Below, piece after piece: positions 9,122 through 21,677 of a DNA stretch of 64,000 bases. The DNA is from Streptomyces sp. NBC_00094. GTDB taxonomy: Bacteria; Actinomycetota; Actinomycetes; Streptomycetales; Streptomycetaceae. Position numbers and translations under genes: made by a program. The stretch spans positions 2,666,001 to 2,730,000 of the forward strand of contig NZ_JAPEMB010000001.1 in NCBI RefSeq assembly GCF_026343125.1, written 5' to 3'. The notes below the pieces were generated by a model that was given only the letters and a program-made list of their open reading frames with translations, did no database searches and was not told the DNA's origin. How positions within the stretch are numbered: the stretch's first letter is position 1; each line of letters starts with the position of its first letter.

Positions 9122-9141
9122 CCCCGCATGCTGTCGTCCGG

Positions 9142-10281
9142 TCAGGTCCGCCCGTTGAAAGCGTCCTTCAGGCGCGAGAACAACCCCTGCTGCCCCGGCT
9201 GGAACTGCCCGGTGGGCCGCTCCTCGCCGCGCAGCTTGGCCAGCTCGCGCAGGAGGCGTTCCTGCTCGGCGTCGAGCTTGCCCGGGGTCTGCACCTCGAC
9301 GTGCACGATCAGGTCGCCCCGGCCGTTGCCCCGCAGGTGCGTGACGCCGCGTCCGTGCAGCGGGACCGACTGGCCGGACTGGGTGCCCGGGCGGATGTCG
9401 ATCTCCTCGATGCCGTCGAGGGTCTGCAGCGGCACCTTCGTGCCGAGCGCGCCCGCCGTCATCGGGATGGTCACCGTGCAGTGCAGGTCGTCGCCGCGCC
9501 GCTGGAACGTGTCGTGCGGCGTCTCGTGGATCTCGACGTACAGGTCACCGGCCGGACCACCGCCGGGGCCGACCTCGCCCTCGCCGGCGAGCTGGATCCG
9601 GGTGCCGTTGTCGACACCGGCCGGGATCTTCACGGTGAGCGTGCGGCGGGAGCGGACCCGGCCGTCGCCCGCGCACTCGGGGCACGGGGTCGGGACGACG
9701 GTGCCGAAGCCCTGACACTGCGGGCAGGGCCGGGAGGTCATGACCTGGCCCAGGAAGGACCGGGTGACCTGGGAGACCTCGCCACGACCGCGGCACATGT
9801 CGCAGGTCTGCGCGGACGTGCCGGGCGCGGCGCCCTCACCCGAACAGGTGGTGCAGACGACGGCCGTGTCGACCTGGATGTCCTTGGTGGTGCCGAAGGC
9901 CGCCTCGTTGAGGTCGATCTCCAGGCGGATCATGGCGTCCTGGCCGCGGCGGGTCCGCGAGCGCGGTCCGCGCTGCGAGGCCGTACCGAAGAAGGCGTCC
10001 ATGATGTCGGAGAAGTTGCCGAAGCCGCCGGCACCGAAGCCGCCCGCGCCGCCTCCGCCGGAGGCCGAGAGCGGGTCGCCGCCGAGGTCGTAGACCTGCT
10101 TCTTCTGCGCGTCCGAGAGGACCTCGTACGCGGCGTTGATCTCCTTGAAGCGTTCCTGCGTCTTGGGATCGGGATTGACGTCCGGGTGCAGCTCGCGCGC
10201 GAGCCTCCGGAAGGCCTTCTTGATCTCGTCCTGGGAAGCGTCGCGGCGCACGCCGAGTACGGCGTAGTAGTCCGTGGCCAC
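9142..10281 (-). CDS. dnaJ: Chaperone DnaJ (Hsp40), hrcA-linked copy
   Basis: 379-residue type I Hsp40 co-chaperone that stimulates DnaK ATPase activity and delivers unfolded clients. The J domain carries HPD in ELHPDVNPD (about 32-40), followed by a Gly/Phe-rich linker with GGGGAGGFGAGGFG. Four zinc repeats are intact: CTTCSGEG, CDMCRGRG, CPQCQGFG and CPECAGDG. A C-terminal substrate-binding region follows. The GTG start abuts the hrcA stop codon with GGAG inside the hrcA end, so the two are one operon. Streptomyces normally has a second dnaJ in the dnaK operon; this is probably the hrcA-linked one. Regulation is likely through the CIRCE-like site upstream of hrcA. Confidence 0.95.
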   Translation of the reverse strand: MATDYYAVLGVRRDASQDEIKKAFRRLARELHPDVNPDPKTQERFKEINAAYEVLSDAQKKQVYDLGGDPLSASGGGGAGGFGAGGFGNFSDIMDAFFGTASQRGPRSRTRRGQDAMIRLEIDLNEAAFGTTKDIQVDTAVVCTTCSGEGAAPGTSAQTCDMCRGRGEVSQVTRSFLGQVMTSRPCPQCQGFGTVVPTPCPECAGDGRVRSRRTLTVKIPAGVDNGTRIQLAGEGEVGPGGGPAGDLYVEIHETPHDTFQRRGDDLHCTVTIPMTAGALGTKVPLQTLDGIEEIDIRPGTQSGQSVPLHGRGVTHLRGNGRGDLIVHVEVQTPGKLDAEQERLLRELAKLRGEERPTGQFQPGQQGLFSRLKDAFNGRT

Positions 10282-11301
10282 TTACGACTCCGCCAGGATC
10301 TGTCCGACGTAACGTGCCACTGCGCGTACCGCTCCCATCGTTCCGGGGTAGTCCATGCGGGTCGGTCCGACCACGCCGAGTTTGGCGACTGCTTCGCCGC
10401 CCGAACCGTAGCCGACCGAGACGACCGAGGTGGAGCTCAGCCCCTCGTGGGCGTTCTCGTGCCCGATGCGTACGGTCATGCCCGATTCCTTGGCCTCGCC
10501 GAGCAGCTTGAGGAGGACGACCTGCTCCTCCAGGGCTTCCAGGACGGGCCTGATCATCAGGGGAAAGTCAGGTCCGAAGCGGGTGAGGTTGGAGGTGCCG
10601 CCGATCATCAGCCGCTCCTCGTGTTCCTCCACGAGCGTTTCGAGGAGGGTCGCCAGCACGGTCGAGACCGTGGCGCGGTCCTCCAGCTCCTCGAAGGACT
10701 CGGGAAGGTCCTGCACCAGCTGCGGCACGTCGGCGAACCGGCGGCCGACGACCCGGCTGTTGAGCCGGGCGCGCAGGTCGGCGAGGGAGGTCTCGCCGAA
10801 GGGCGCGGGGCAGTCGATGACGCGCTGCTCGACGCGGCCGGTGTCCGTGATGAGCACGAGCATCAGGCGGGCCGAGGCCAGCGAGAGCAGCTCCACGTGC
10901 CGGACGGTCGAGCGGGTCAGCGACGGGTACTGGACGACGGCGACCTGCCGGGTCAGCTGCGCGAGCAGCCGTACCGTGCGGCCGACGACGTCGTCGAGGT
11001 CGACCGCGCCGTCGAGGAAGTTGTGGATGGCCCGCCGCTCGGGCGTCGACAGCGGCTTGACGCCGGCCAGCCGGTCGACGAAGAGCCGGTAGCCCTTGTC
11101 GGTCGGGATGCGGCCGGCGCTGGTGTGGGGCTGGGCGATGTACCCCTCCTCCTCCAGCACGGCCATGTCGTTGCGGACGGTGGCCGGCGAGACGCCGAGC
11201 TTGTGGCGCTCGGTGAGCGCCTTGGAGCCGACCGGCTCCTCCGTCCCGACGTAGTCCTGGACGATGGCGCGCAGGACCTCGAGTCTGCGTTCGCTGAGCA
11301 T
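10282..11301 (-). CDS. hrcA: Heat-inducible transcription repressor HrcA
   Basis: 339-residue repressor that binds CIRCE operators and controls groE-type and its own genes. The N-terminal winged helix is [39 protein letters not shown], a hallmark of HrcA. The body has [11 protein letters not shown] and the C-terminal [21 protein letters not shown]. The ATG at 11301 ([17 protein letters not shown]) matches the usual HrcA start; a 44-residue upstream extension would run through the operator and is rejected. A CIRCE-like dyad sits 45-72 bases upstream, consistent with autoregulation. dnaJ follows immediately. Confidence 0.95.
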   Translation of the reverse strand: MLSERRLEVLRAIVQDYVGTEEPVGSKALTERHKLGVSPATVRNDMAVLEEEGYIAQPHTSAGRIPTDKGYRLFVDRLAGVKPLSTPERRAIHNFLDGAVDLDDVVGRTVRLLAQLTRQVAVVQYPSLTRSTVRHVELLSLASARLMLVLITDTGRVEQRVIDCPAPFGETSLADLRARLNSRVVGRRFADVPQLVQDLPESFEELEDRATVSTVLATLLETLVEEHEERLMIGGTSNLTRFGPDFPLMIRPVLEALEEQVVLLKLLGEAKESGMTVRIGHENAHEGLSSTSVVSVGYGSGGEAVAKLGVVGPTRMDYPGTMGAVRAVARYVGQILAES

Positions 11302-11346
11302 TCGTGCGCACCTCCAGCTGTCGTCGTCGTTCCGGTTGCTCCGCTT

Positions 11347-11373
11347 TTGGCACTCACCGTGTCCGAGTGCCAG
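11347..11373. promoter_or_regulatory. CIRCE-like operator upstream of hrcA
   Basis: TTGGCACTC, nine bases, GAGTGCCAG. The consensus is TTAGCACTC-N9-GAGTGCTAA. The spacing is exact and the inner CACTC/GAGTG is intact, with one symmetrical change (A to G/T to C) and one end mismatch. A TACACT -10 candidate lies just upstream on the minus strand at about 11388-11393, so a bound repressor would cover the early transcript region. Confidence 0.8.
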
Positions 11374-11449
11374 CAATCCCCCGGCCAGTGTACGGCGGCG
11401 GGCAACGCTCCTGGCAAGGAGGCGGCGGCGCACCGGCTAGCGTCGCCTC

Positions 11450-12178
11450 ATGGATGTCGATTGGGAAGCGTACGGCTGGGAGCGGCTCGGGGTCGGAGTG
11501 GGCAGGCGTCGGCTGCCCGGCTGGGACGCCACGGTGGGCCTGGTCGTGGGCGCACGGGCGCTCCTGCTGTACGACACGGGCTCGACGCTCACGGAGGGCG
11601 CGGAGCTGCGGACGCAGATCGAGGCGTTGACGGGCGGCCGAAGAGTGACGCACATCGCACTGAGTCACCCGCACTTCGACCACGTCCTCGGCACGGCGGC
11701 GTTCGCGGGCGCGGAGGTCTTCGGCGCGGTGGGGGTGGACGAGCTGCTCGGCCGGGAACGGGACCGGGAGGACCTGCGCAGGGACGCCGTCCTGCAAGGC
11801 GTCGACGCCCGGGAGGCGGCGGAGGCCGTCGACGTCCTCGTGGCCCCGCGGCACATGGTCTCCGGCGAGTGGACGCTCGACCTGGGCGGCCGCCAGGTGC
11901 TCCTGGCGAACGTCGGCCCCGGCCACACGGGCCACGATCTGGTGCTCTGCGTCCCCGGTTCGCGCGAGGTCGTCTTCTGCGGGGACCTGGTGGAGGAGTC
12001 GGGTGAGCCGCAGGCCGGCCCGGACGCGATCCCGTCCCGCTGGCCCGACGCGCTGGACCGGCTGCTGGCGCTGGGCGGTGAGGAGGCGGCGTACGTGCCG
12101 GGGCACGGCGCGGTGGTGGACGCCACGTTCGTACGACGCCAGCGCGAGGAACTGGCACAGCGCTTCTCCGTCGCATAA
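11450..12178 (+). CDS. MBL-fold metallohydrolase
   Basis: 242-residue metallo-beta-lactamase-fold hydrolase of unknown substrate. The zinc motif is LSHPHFDHVLGTAAF (H-x-H-x-D-H type) at about 72-86, followed by GPGHTGHDLVL, VVFCGDLVEESGEP and the C-terminal VPGHGAVVD. These are the ordered metal ligands of the fold. The ATG at 11450 has no Shine-Dalgarno, but TAGCGT lies exactly six bases upstream, a typical -10 position for a leaderless transcript. It diverges from hrcA and is followed 10 bases later by the DUF3097-type gene. Confidence 0.85.
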   Translation: MDVDWEAYGWERLGVGVGRRRLPGWDATVGLVVGARALLLYDTGSTLTEGAELRTQIEALTGGRRVTHIALSHPHFDHVLGTAAFAGAEVFGAVGVDELLGRERDREDLRRDAVLQGVDAREAAEAVDVLVAPRHMVSGEWTLDLGGRQVLLANVGPGHTGHDLVLCVPGSREVVFCGDLVEESGEPQAGPDAIPSRWPDALDRLLALGGEEAAYVPGHGAVVDATFVRRQREELAQRFSVA

Positions 12179-12188
12179 CGTCGCCCGA

Positions 12189-12995
12189 ATGCGCAGCTAC
12201 GACCCGGACCTGACGCCCTCTTGGAAGCGCTCGGCACCCGTCCCGGAGGTCCCGGCGGACCACGACCTCGTCGTCGAGGAGGTCACCACGGGCTTCTGCG
12301 GGGCGGTGATCCGCTGCGAGGCGGGGACGGTGACGCTGGAGGACCGCTTCGGCAAGCACCGGGTCTTCCCGCTGGAGCCGCGCGGCTTCCTGCTGGAGGG
12401 CCGGGTGGTCACCCTGGTCCGCCCGTCCGCCGCCGCACCGGTACGCCCCACCCGTACGGCCTCCGGCTCGGTCGCCGTCCCGGGCGCGCGGGCGCGCGTG
12501 GCGCGGGCGGGCCGGATCTACGTGGAGGGCCGGCACGACGCCGAACTCGTCGAACGGGTCTGGGGCGACGACCTCCGGATCGAGGGCGTCGTCGTCGAGT
12601 ACCTGGAGGGCATCGACGACCTGCCGTCGATCGTCGCGGAGTTCGGTCCGGCACCGGACGCCCGCCTGGGCGTCCTGGTGGACCATCTGGTCCCGGGCTC
12701 GAAGGAGTCGCGGATCGCCGCGCACGTGACGTCCCCGGACGTCCTGGTGGTCGGCCACCCGTACATCGACGTCTGGGAGGCGGTGAAGCCGTCCTCGGTG
12801 GGCATCAGGGCCTGGCCGAGGGTCCCGCGCGGCCAGGACTGGAAGACGGGCGTCTGCCAGGCCCTGGGCTGGCCCTCGGACAACACCGGCGCGGTATGGC
12901 AGGCGATCCTCAAGCGCGTGAACTCCTACAAGGACCTGGAGCCGGTGCTACTGGGCCGCGTGGAAGAACTGATCGACTTCGTGACGGCCCCCTGA
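12189..12995 (+). CDS. DUF3097-type protein with Toprim-like core
   Basis: 268-residue conserved actinobacterial protein of unknown role. It carries RIYVEGRHDAELVERVWGDD and VEYLEGIDDLP, then LGVLVDHLVPGSKESRIA and VLVVGHPYIDVWEAVKP. The Glu and Asp-x-x-x pattern resembles the metal-binding core of Toprim folds found in primases and nucleases, so a nucleic-acid role is possible but unproved. The start chosen is the ATG at 12189 (MRSYDPDLTPSWKRS); a longer frame from 12003 overlaps the MBL gene. It probably forms a two-gene operon with that gene. Confidence 0.82.
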   Translation: MRSYDPDLTPSWKRSAPVPEVPADHDLVVEEVTTGFCGAVIRCEAGTVTLEDRFGKHRVFPLEPRGFLLEGRVVTLVRPSAAAPVRPTRTASGSVAVPGARARVARAGRIYVEGRHDAELVERVWGDDLRIEGVVVEYLEGIDDLPSIVAEFGPAPDARLGVLVDHLVPGSKESRIAAHVTSPDVLVVGHPYIDVWEAVKPSSVGIRAWPRVPRGQDWKTGVCQALGWPSDNTGAVWQAILKRVNSYKDLEPVLLGRVEELIDFVTAP

Positions 12996-13065
12996 CGAGC
13001 CTCCGCCCCTGCTCCCCCCGCACCCCGACGCGCCGCGACCCCGGCCATGACCCGCCGGACAGGCC

Positions 13066-14298
13066 CTAGTCCACCAGGTCCCGCACGACCGCGTCCGCGA
13101 GCAGTCGCCCCCGCAGTGTCAGGACCGCCCGCCCGGCCTCGTAAGAGGCCGGGTCGAGAAGCTCGTCCGCCAGCGCACGCGCCGACGCCGCAAGCCCCGC
13201 CGGCTTGAGGATCGACAGCTCGACGCCGTCCCGGAGCCGCAGCTCCAGCAGGATCCGCTCGACGCGCCGGTCCTCCTCCGAGAGGATCTCCCGCCCCGCG
13301 CCCGGCGACTTCCCGGCGGCAAGGGCCGCCGCGTACGTCCCGGGGTGCTTCACGTTCCACCAGCGGACGCCCCCGACGTGCGAGTGCGCCCCGGGCCCCG
13401 CGCCCCACCAGTCCGCGCCGCGCCAGTACAGCTCGTTGTGGAGGCAGCGCCCCGCCTCCGAAGTGGCCCAGTTGGACACCTCGTACCAGGAGAAGCCCGC
13501 CTTCTCGAAGGCCTCTTCGGCGATCAGATAGCGGTCGGCGTGCACGTCGTCGTCGGTCATCGGCACTTCGCCGCGCCGGATGCGACGCGCCAGCTGCGTC
13601 CCCTCCTCGACGATCAGCGCGTAGGCGCTGACGTGGTCGGGCCCCGCGCCGATCGCCGCGTCGAGCGACGCCCGCCAGTCGTCGTCGGTCTCCCCGGGCG
13701 TGCCGTAGATGAGGTCCAGGTTGACATGGTCGAAGCCGGCGGCACGCGCCTCGGCGACGCACGCCTCGGGGCGCCCGGGGGTGTGCGTACGGTCGAGGAT
13801 CTTCAGGACGTGCTGCTTCGCGCTCTGCATGCCGAAGGAGATCCGGTTGAAGCCGCCCTCCCGCAGCTCGGCGAGGTACGCCGGGTTCACCGACTCCGGA
13901 TTGGCCTCCGTCGTCACCTCGGCGTCGTCCGCGAGCCCGAACTCGTCACGGATCGCCCCCAGCATCCGTACGAGGTCCCCGGCGGCGAGCAGCGTCGGCG
14001 TGCCGCCGCCGACGAAGACGGTCCGCACCGGCCTGAGGTCGTCGCCGAGGACCTTCCGGGCGAGCCGGATCTCCTCGACGACCTGCTCGGCGTAGTTGTC
14101 CCGGGAGGCGAGCACACCGCCCGTACCGCGCAGCTCGCTCGCCGTGTACGTGTTGAAGTCGCAGTAGCCGCACCGCGTCGCGCAGTACGGCACGTGCAGG
14201 TAGAACCCGAGCGGCCGCTCCCCCGCCCCTTCGAAGGCGTGCGGGGGCAGCGCCCCGTCGTCGGGAACGGACTCACCATCGGGCAGTACGGAAGGCAT
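13066..14298 (-). CDS. hemW: HemW (radical SAM heme chaperone, HemN-like)
   Basis: 410-residue radical SAM protein. The CxxxCxxC cluster motif is CATRCGYC at residues 39-46, preceded by GFYLHVPY. Further motifs are VFVGGGTPTLL, TTEANPES, FNRISFGMQS and the C-terminal region with GPGAHSHVGGVRWWN. HemW proteins resemble oxygen-independent coproporphyrinogen oxidase but act as heme chaperones; the extra Cys that HemN carries after the cluster is absent (CDF here), which favours HemW. The ATG at 14298 has no obvious ribosome binding site. It stands alone between the DUF3097 gene and an acyl-CoA synthetase. Confidence 0.88.
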   Translation of the reverse strand: MPSVLPDGESVPDDGALPPHAFEGAGERPLGFYLHVPYCATRCGYCDFNTYTASELRGTGGVLASRDNYAEQVVEEIRLARKVLGDDLRPVRTVFVGGGTPTLLAAGDLVRMLGAIRDEFGLADDAEVTTEANPESVNPAYLAELREGGFNRISFGMQSAKQHVLKILDRTHTPGRPEACVAEARAAGFDHVNLDLIYGTPGETDDDWRASLDAAIGAGPDHVSAYALIVEEGTQLARRIRRGEVPMTDDDVHADRYLIAEEAFEKAGFSWYEVSNWATSEAGRCLHNELYWRGADWWGAGPGAHSHVGGVRWWNVKHPGTYAAALAAGKSPGAGREILSEEDRRVERILLELRLRDGVELSILKPAGLAASARALADELLDPASYEAGRAVLTLRGRLLADAVVRDLVD

Positions 14299-14385
14299 GA
14301 GCCCATTGTCCCGTACTGCCCGAGGTAACCGACCTGCCTGTGGACAACCGCGATCCGCGCAGGTCAGGACTGGCGCGCCCTGACG

Positions 14386-16263
<1,878 letters not shown>

Positions 16264-16300
16264 GACGTCCTCCGGGCGGCGGCGGTGCCTGCTGGCGGTG

Positions 16301-16331
16301 CGTAACTACGTAACTAACTGGTGAGTAACCT
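16301..16331. promoter_or_regulatory. GTAACTA repeats upstream of the acyl-CoA synthetase gene
   Basis: The AT-rich patch reads gtaactacgtaactaactg followed by gtgagtaacc, giving three GTAAC-type elements in one direction. Short AT-rich repeats in a GC-rich intergenic region, 40-70 bases before a fatty-acid gene start, could bind a regulator such as a TetR-type fatty-acid repressor. This is inference only. Confidence 0.3.
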
Positions 16332-16398
16332 TCGATTCGGGATCAGAGTAAAGGGCCGGGGACCGGCGCGTAAGGGCTTGCAAGACGCCGCTTCATAA

Positions 16399-16437
16399 CG
16401 AACGGGTCCACGCGCCGTCGACGCGTGGACCCGTTCG
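16399..16437 (-). terminator. Terminator hairpin after lepA
   Basis: Perfect 16-bp stem (CGAACGGGTCCACGCG with its complement) around a 7-base loop, about 30 bases past the lepA stop codon. Confidence 0.85.
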
Positions 16438-16468
16438 ATGCACAGGGCAGCTACTCGCCGCCGGCCGG

Positions 16469-18334
<1,866 letters not shown>

Positions 18335-18410
18335 GCAGGGTCTCGTCTCGGGGCGATGTCGGATCGATACGTAGGCTCCATGGTCCCATGCCCGTCGCCC
18401 TGTGCCCGGT

Positions 18411-18440
18411 TTGGGCGGCCCCGCGGGTGACTGATAGTGT
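18411..18440 (+). promoter_or_regulatory. Probable rpsT promoter
   Basis: TTGGGC, 18 bases, TAGTGT, about 80 bases before the rpsT start. The spacing and hexamers fit the main Streptomyces vegetative sigma factor. Confidence 0.5.
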
Positions 18441-18519
18441 GGACAGCTGTGTCTCGTGTGCCCTCTCAGCCTGCGAGTCACACTCCAGAAGGAACATCGA
18501 ACCTGTAAAGGCTCTTTTC

Positions 18520-18786
18520 GTGGCGAACATCAAGTCCCAGATCAAGCGGAACAAGACCAACGAGAAGGCGCGCCTGCGCAACAAGGCCGTCAAGTCGTCG
18601 CTCAAGACCGCGATCCGCAAGGCCCGTGAGGCTGTCGCCGCGGGTGACGTCGAGAAGGCCATCGTGGCTTCCCGCGCCGCCTCCCGCGCGCTCGACAAGG
18701 CTGTCTCGAAGGGTGTCATCCACAAGAACGCCGCCGCCAACAAGAAGTCGGCGCTGGCCACCAAGGCTGCCGCTCTCCAGGGCTGA
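18520..18786 (+). CDS. rpsT: 30S ribosomal protein S20
   Basis: 88-residue basic ribosomal protein of the small subunit body, binding 16S rRNA. The sequence opens [20 protein letters not shown] and continues with alternating Lys/Arg and Ala helices ending in [15 protein letters not shown], a standard S20. It starts at GTG (18520) with AAAGG about 9 bases upstream. It stands alone, divergent from lepA, with terminator hairpins following. Divergence of lepA and rpsT is a conserved Streptomyces arrangement. Confidence 0.97.
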   Translation: MANIKSQIKRNKTNEKARLRNKAVKSSLKTAIRKAREAVAAGDVEKAIVASRAASRALDKAVSKGVIHKNAAANKKSALATKAAALQG

Positions 18787-19242
18787 GCTCTGATGTAACC
18801 GGTCGCACGGGACCCAGCGGGCCCTCTCTCCCGCTCCCGCCCGACCACCAGGACTCGCACGCGGACGCGTTCGCCACGCGGGTGCGAGCCCACCCAGCTG
18901 AACGACAAAGGCCCCGCCAGACTCCTTCCCCAGGAGCCGACGGGGCCTTCGCCGTACCCAAGACCACCACAGACGGGACGGGGCGGGTCACCGCAGGGCC
19001 GCCCGCGGGCGGGACCGGGGAACAGTGCGGACGCGGCAGCGCGAAGCCATCGCGGACGGCGTCGGACGGCAGCCCGGGCACCCGGGGCTCACGCCGCCGA
19101 AGGCAGGACCCGGGCGCGGCCCGGACACGGCACCGCTAAGCCGCCCGCAGACGGGACCGGGCGCAGCCCGGAGCATCACCCCCCACCAGCCCCGGCAGGG
19201 TTTCGGGAAGGGGCGGGGTGGGGGAATCAAACCGCCCCGCCC
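18787..19242. other. 456-base gene-free stretch between rpsT and holA
   Basis: I see no convincing gene here. It holds a CTCGCAC/GTGCGAG hairpin (about 18853-18889), the rpsT terminator, and then GC-rich low-complexity DNA up to the holA terminator at its right end. Confidence 0.7.
18908..18949 (+). terminator. Terminator hairpin after rpsT
   Basis: Outer stem AAGGCCCCG/CGGGGCCTT encloses an inner stem CTCCT/AGGAG; T residues follow. It lies about 120 bases past rpsT and may close both directions. Confidence 0.7.
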
Positions 19243-19244
19243 CT
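19209..19244 (-). terminator. Terminator hairpin at the holA stop codon
   Basis: Ten-base arms AGGGGCGGGG and CCCCGCCCCT; the upstream arm overlaps the last codon of holA. Confidence 0.55.
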
Positions 19245-20229
19245 ACCTCCGCAGCCGCGCCGCCCGCGCCACCGCGACCACCGCTTTCTCCAGGGCGTAC
19301 TCCGGATCGTCGCCCCCGCCCTTCACCCCCGCGTCCGCCTCCGCGATCGCCCGCAGCGCGAGGGACACCCCGTCCGGGGTCCAGCCCCTCATCTGCTGCC
19401 GCACGCGGTCGATCTTCCACGGCGGCATGCCCAGCTCACGCGCCAGGTCCGCGGGCCGCCCGCCCCGGGCGGACGAGAGCTTCCCGATCGCCCGCACGCC
19501 CTGCGCGAGCGCGCTCGTGATGAGCACCGGCGCCACCCCGGTCGAGAGCGACCAGCGCAAGGCCTCCAGGGCCTCAGCCGCCCGCCCCTCCACGGCCCGG
19601 TCGGCCACGTTGAAGGAGGAGGCCTCCGCGCGGCCGGTGTAGTACCGCCCGACGACGGCCTCGTCGATCGTCCCGTCGACGTCCGCGACCAGCTGCGCGC
19701 ACGCGGACGCCAGCTCCCTCAGGTCGCTGCCGATCGAGTCCACCAGCGCCTGGCACGCCTCCGGCGTCGCCGCGCGTCCGAGCGCCCGGAACTCCTGCCG
19801 TACGAACGTCAACCGCTCCGCCGGCTTCGTCGTCTTCGGGCAGGCCACCTCCCGCGCCCCCGCCTTGCGCGCGGCGTCGAGCAGGCCCTTGCCCTTGGCG
19901 CCGCCTGCGTGGAGCAGGACGAGCGAGATGTCCTCGATCGGGTCGTCGAGGTAGGCCTTGACGTCCTTGATCGTGTCTGCCGAGAGATCCTGGGCGTTCC
20001 GCACGACCAGCACCTTGCGCTCGGCGAAGAGCGAGGGGCTGGTCAGCTCCGCCAGCGACCCGGGCTGGAGCTGGTCGGAGGTGAGGTCGCGCACGTCCGT
20101 GTCGGCGTCGGCGGCCCGTGCCGCCGCCACCACCTCCTGGACGACGCGGTCGAGGAGCAGGTCCTCCTGCCCCACGGCGAGCGTCACGGGTCCGAGGAGG
20201 TCGTCGGGGGAAGTCTTTCTGGTGGCCAT
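19243..20229 (-). CDS. holA: DNA polymerase III delta subunit
   Basis: 328-residue clamp-loader subunit that opens the beta clamp during replication. It shows the delta pattern: an N-terminal strand with VTLAVGQEDLLLDRVVQEVV, then LFAERKVLVVRNAQDL, DISLVLLHAGGAKGKGLL, and a C-terminal helical collar region (GMPPWKIDRVRQQMRGW). The P-loop is degenerate, as usual for delta. I chose the ATG at 20229 (MATRKTSPDDLLGPV); 42 extra upstream residues come from the degenerate repeat region and are rejected. It diverges from the small ORF at 20412. A terminator overlaps its end. Confidence 0.92.
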   Translation of the reverse strand: MATRKTSPDDLLGPVTLAVGQEDLLLDRVVQEVVAAARAADADTDVRDLTSDQLQPGSLAELTSPSLFAERKVLVVRNAQDLSADTIKDVKAYLDDPIEDISLVLLHAGGAKGKGLLDAARKAGAREVACPKTTKPAERLTFVRQEFRALGRAATPEACQALVDSIGSDLRELASACAQLVADVDGTIDEAVVGRYYTGRAEASSFNVADRAVEGRAAEALEALRWSLSTGVAPVLITSALAQGVRAIGKLSSARGGRPADLARELGMPPWKIDRVRQQMRGWTPDGVSLALRAIAEADAGVKGGGDDPEYALEKAVVAVARAARLRR

Positions 20230-20279
20230 CGCGATCCAGCATCCCACGGACGACTGACAGCGAGGCCCGACAGCCCTGG

Positions 20280-20362
20280 ACGTCCGTCCTGCACCTCGGC
20301 CGTGCACCTCGCCCATGCACCTCGGCCACACACCTCGGTCGCACACCTCGGTCACGCCCGAC
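20280..20362. repeat. Degenerate short tandem repeat (cacctcgg units)
   Basis: About six imperfect copies of an 8-14 base unit built on cacctcgg lie in the 182-base region between holA and the small gene at 20412. It does not look coding and has none of the regular spacing of a CRISPR array. Confidence 0.6.
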
Positions 20363-20411
20363 AGCCCCGCCCGACAGCCGCGCCCCGACGGCCATGCCGG
20401 AGAATGGCGGC

Positions 20412-20657
20412 GTGAGCGAACGACGACACGTACTGGTACTCCCCGACCGCGACACCGCCGAGGAGGTCGCCCAGGAACTCCCCGACCGTTTCGGCGTGGC
20501 CGAGGCGCCGCAGCTCGTCCGGGACGCCCTGGCCGGGGAGGACGACGCCGAGGACGCCCAGTGGCTGGTGGTCGTCGAGGACCCCGCGGGCCGGCTCGAC
20601 CCGGCGGCGCTCGACGAACTCGCCGCCGAGTACGAGGGCTGGCTGGAGGCCCCGTAA
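20412..20657 (+). CDS. Small conserved acidic protein
   Basis: 81 residues, no recognised domain. It is strongly acidic and has alternating charged helices (DRDTAEEVAQELPDRFG, then LVRDALAGEDDAEDAQWLVVVEDP and LDELAAEYEGWLEAP). The GTG at 20412 is preferred because GGAG lies 9 bases upstream; an in-frame ATG at 20394 has no such site. It diverges from holA. Its role is unknown. The codon use (G/C at third positions) supports real coding. Confidence 0.65.
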   Translation: MSERRHVLVLPDRDTAEEVAQELPDRFGVAEAPQLVRDALAGEDDAEDAQWLVVVEDPAGRLDPAALDELAAEYEGWLEAP

Positions 20658-20704
20658 CCGACCCTCACGCCCTGCGTCCTACGCCCTACGCCCGGCCCTG
20701 GCCC

Positions 20705-21589
20705 CTACGCGGACTTGCGGACGATCTGTATGTCGAGGTCGATGCTGATGCTGGACCCGACGGCCGCGATACCGCGCGCGAGCAGCGTCTGCCACGTGAG
20801 GGTGAAGTCCTCCCGATGCAGCTCGGTGGTGGCCCGGCAGGCCCCCCGGGTCTCGCCCTCCAGGCCGTTCCCGAGGCCCAGGTACTGGGTGTCGAGGGTC
20901 ACCGTGCGACTGACGCCATGCAGGGTGAGCGCCCCGCTGACGGCCCAGCGACTGCCGCCCCGGTGGACGAAGCGCTCGCTGTAGAACTCCAGCGTCGGGT
21001 ACGCGCCGACGTCGAGGAAGTCGCCCGAGCGCAGATGGTCGTCGCGCATCTGTACCCCGGTGTCGATGGAGGCCGCGTCGATGACGACGTGCATCGCCGA
21101 CTGCTCCATGCGGTCGGCGATCCGCACCGCGCCGGCGAAGCTGTTGAACCGGCCGTGGATGCGGGCGAGGCCGATGTGGCGGGCGGTGAAGCCGATCTGC
21201 GAGTGGGTCGGGTCGATCTCCCAGTCGCCGGGTTCCGGGAGCTGTGGCTGCGGGGCGACCTGGAGCAGTACGTCGCCGACGCCCGTGTGTCCGCCCTCGG
21301 CGACGACGGCGCTGCCGTGGTACGGCGTGTACCCCTCGGCGGTGACCGCGAGCCGGTACTCGCCCGCCGGCACGGTCGCGAGTGCCGTGCCGTACGGGTC
21401 GGTCTCCCCGCCCAGCACCTTGCGCCCCGCCGCGTCGCTGAGGACGAACTCGGCCTGCCGGACGGGTTCGTGTACGGGATCGATGACGCGGCAGCTCAGC
21501 ACTCCCGCCGAGGCCGGGACCTCGACTCCGGCGAGCGGTCCGCCCCGTGCGGCACCCGCCGCACGCTTCCCGAAGAGACGATCGAACAT
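20705..21589 (-). CDS. YceI-family protein with N-terminal carboxypeptidase-regulatory-like domain
   Basis: 294 residues. The C-terminal half is a YceI lipocalin-like barrel, a fold that binds isoprenoid-type lipids: WEIDPTHSQIGFTARHIGLARIHGRFNSF opens it and ALTLHGVSRTV, REDFTLTW and SISIDLDIQIVRK follow. The N-terminal 110 residues resemble a small beta-sandwich repeat (GVLSCRVIDPVHEPVRQAEFVL, TVPAGEYRLAVTAEGYTPYHGSAVVAEGG) as in carboxypeptidase regulatory domains. No signal peptide is visible, so it is probably cytoplasmic or surface-exposed by another route. Start at ATG 21589 (MFDRLFGKRAAG). Ligand unknown. Confidence 0.85.
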   Translation of the reverse strand: MFDRLFGKRAAGAARGGPLAGVEVPASAGVLSCRVIDPVHEPVRQAEFVLSDAAGRKVLGGETDPYGTALATVPAGEYRLAVTAEGYTPYHGSAVVAEGGHTGVGDVLLQVAPQPQLPEPGDWEIDPTHSQIGFTARHIGLARIHGRFNSFAGAVRIADRMEQSAMHVVIDAASIDTGVQMRDDHLRSGDFLDVGAYPTLEFYSERFVHRGGSRWAVSGALTLHGVSRTVTLDTQYLGLGNGLEGETRGACRATTELHREDFTLTWQTLLARGIAAVGSSISIDLDIQIVRKSA

Positions 21590-21677
21590 TCTTCACGCAC
21601 CCCCGCATGACTCGTTCACTATGCAACGAAGTGGCATTCGATCACCGGTGAGGCGTTCGAGGCAAACGAACCAAGTG

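Noticed and set aside
18787..19242. Small ORFs in the rpsT-holA gap
   Set aside because: The frames are Pro/Arg/Gly-rich low complexity without ribosome binding sites.
20280..20362. Repeats between holA and the small gene as a CRISPR array
   Set aside because: The units are 8-14 bases, imperfect and without unique spacers; no cas genes are near.
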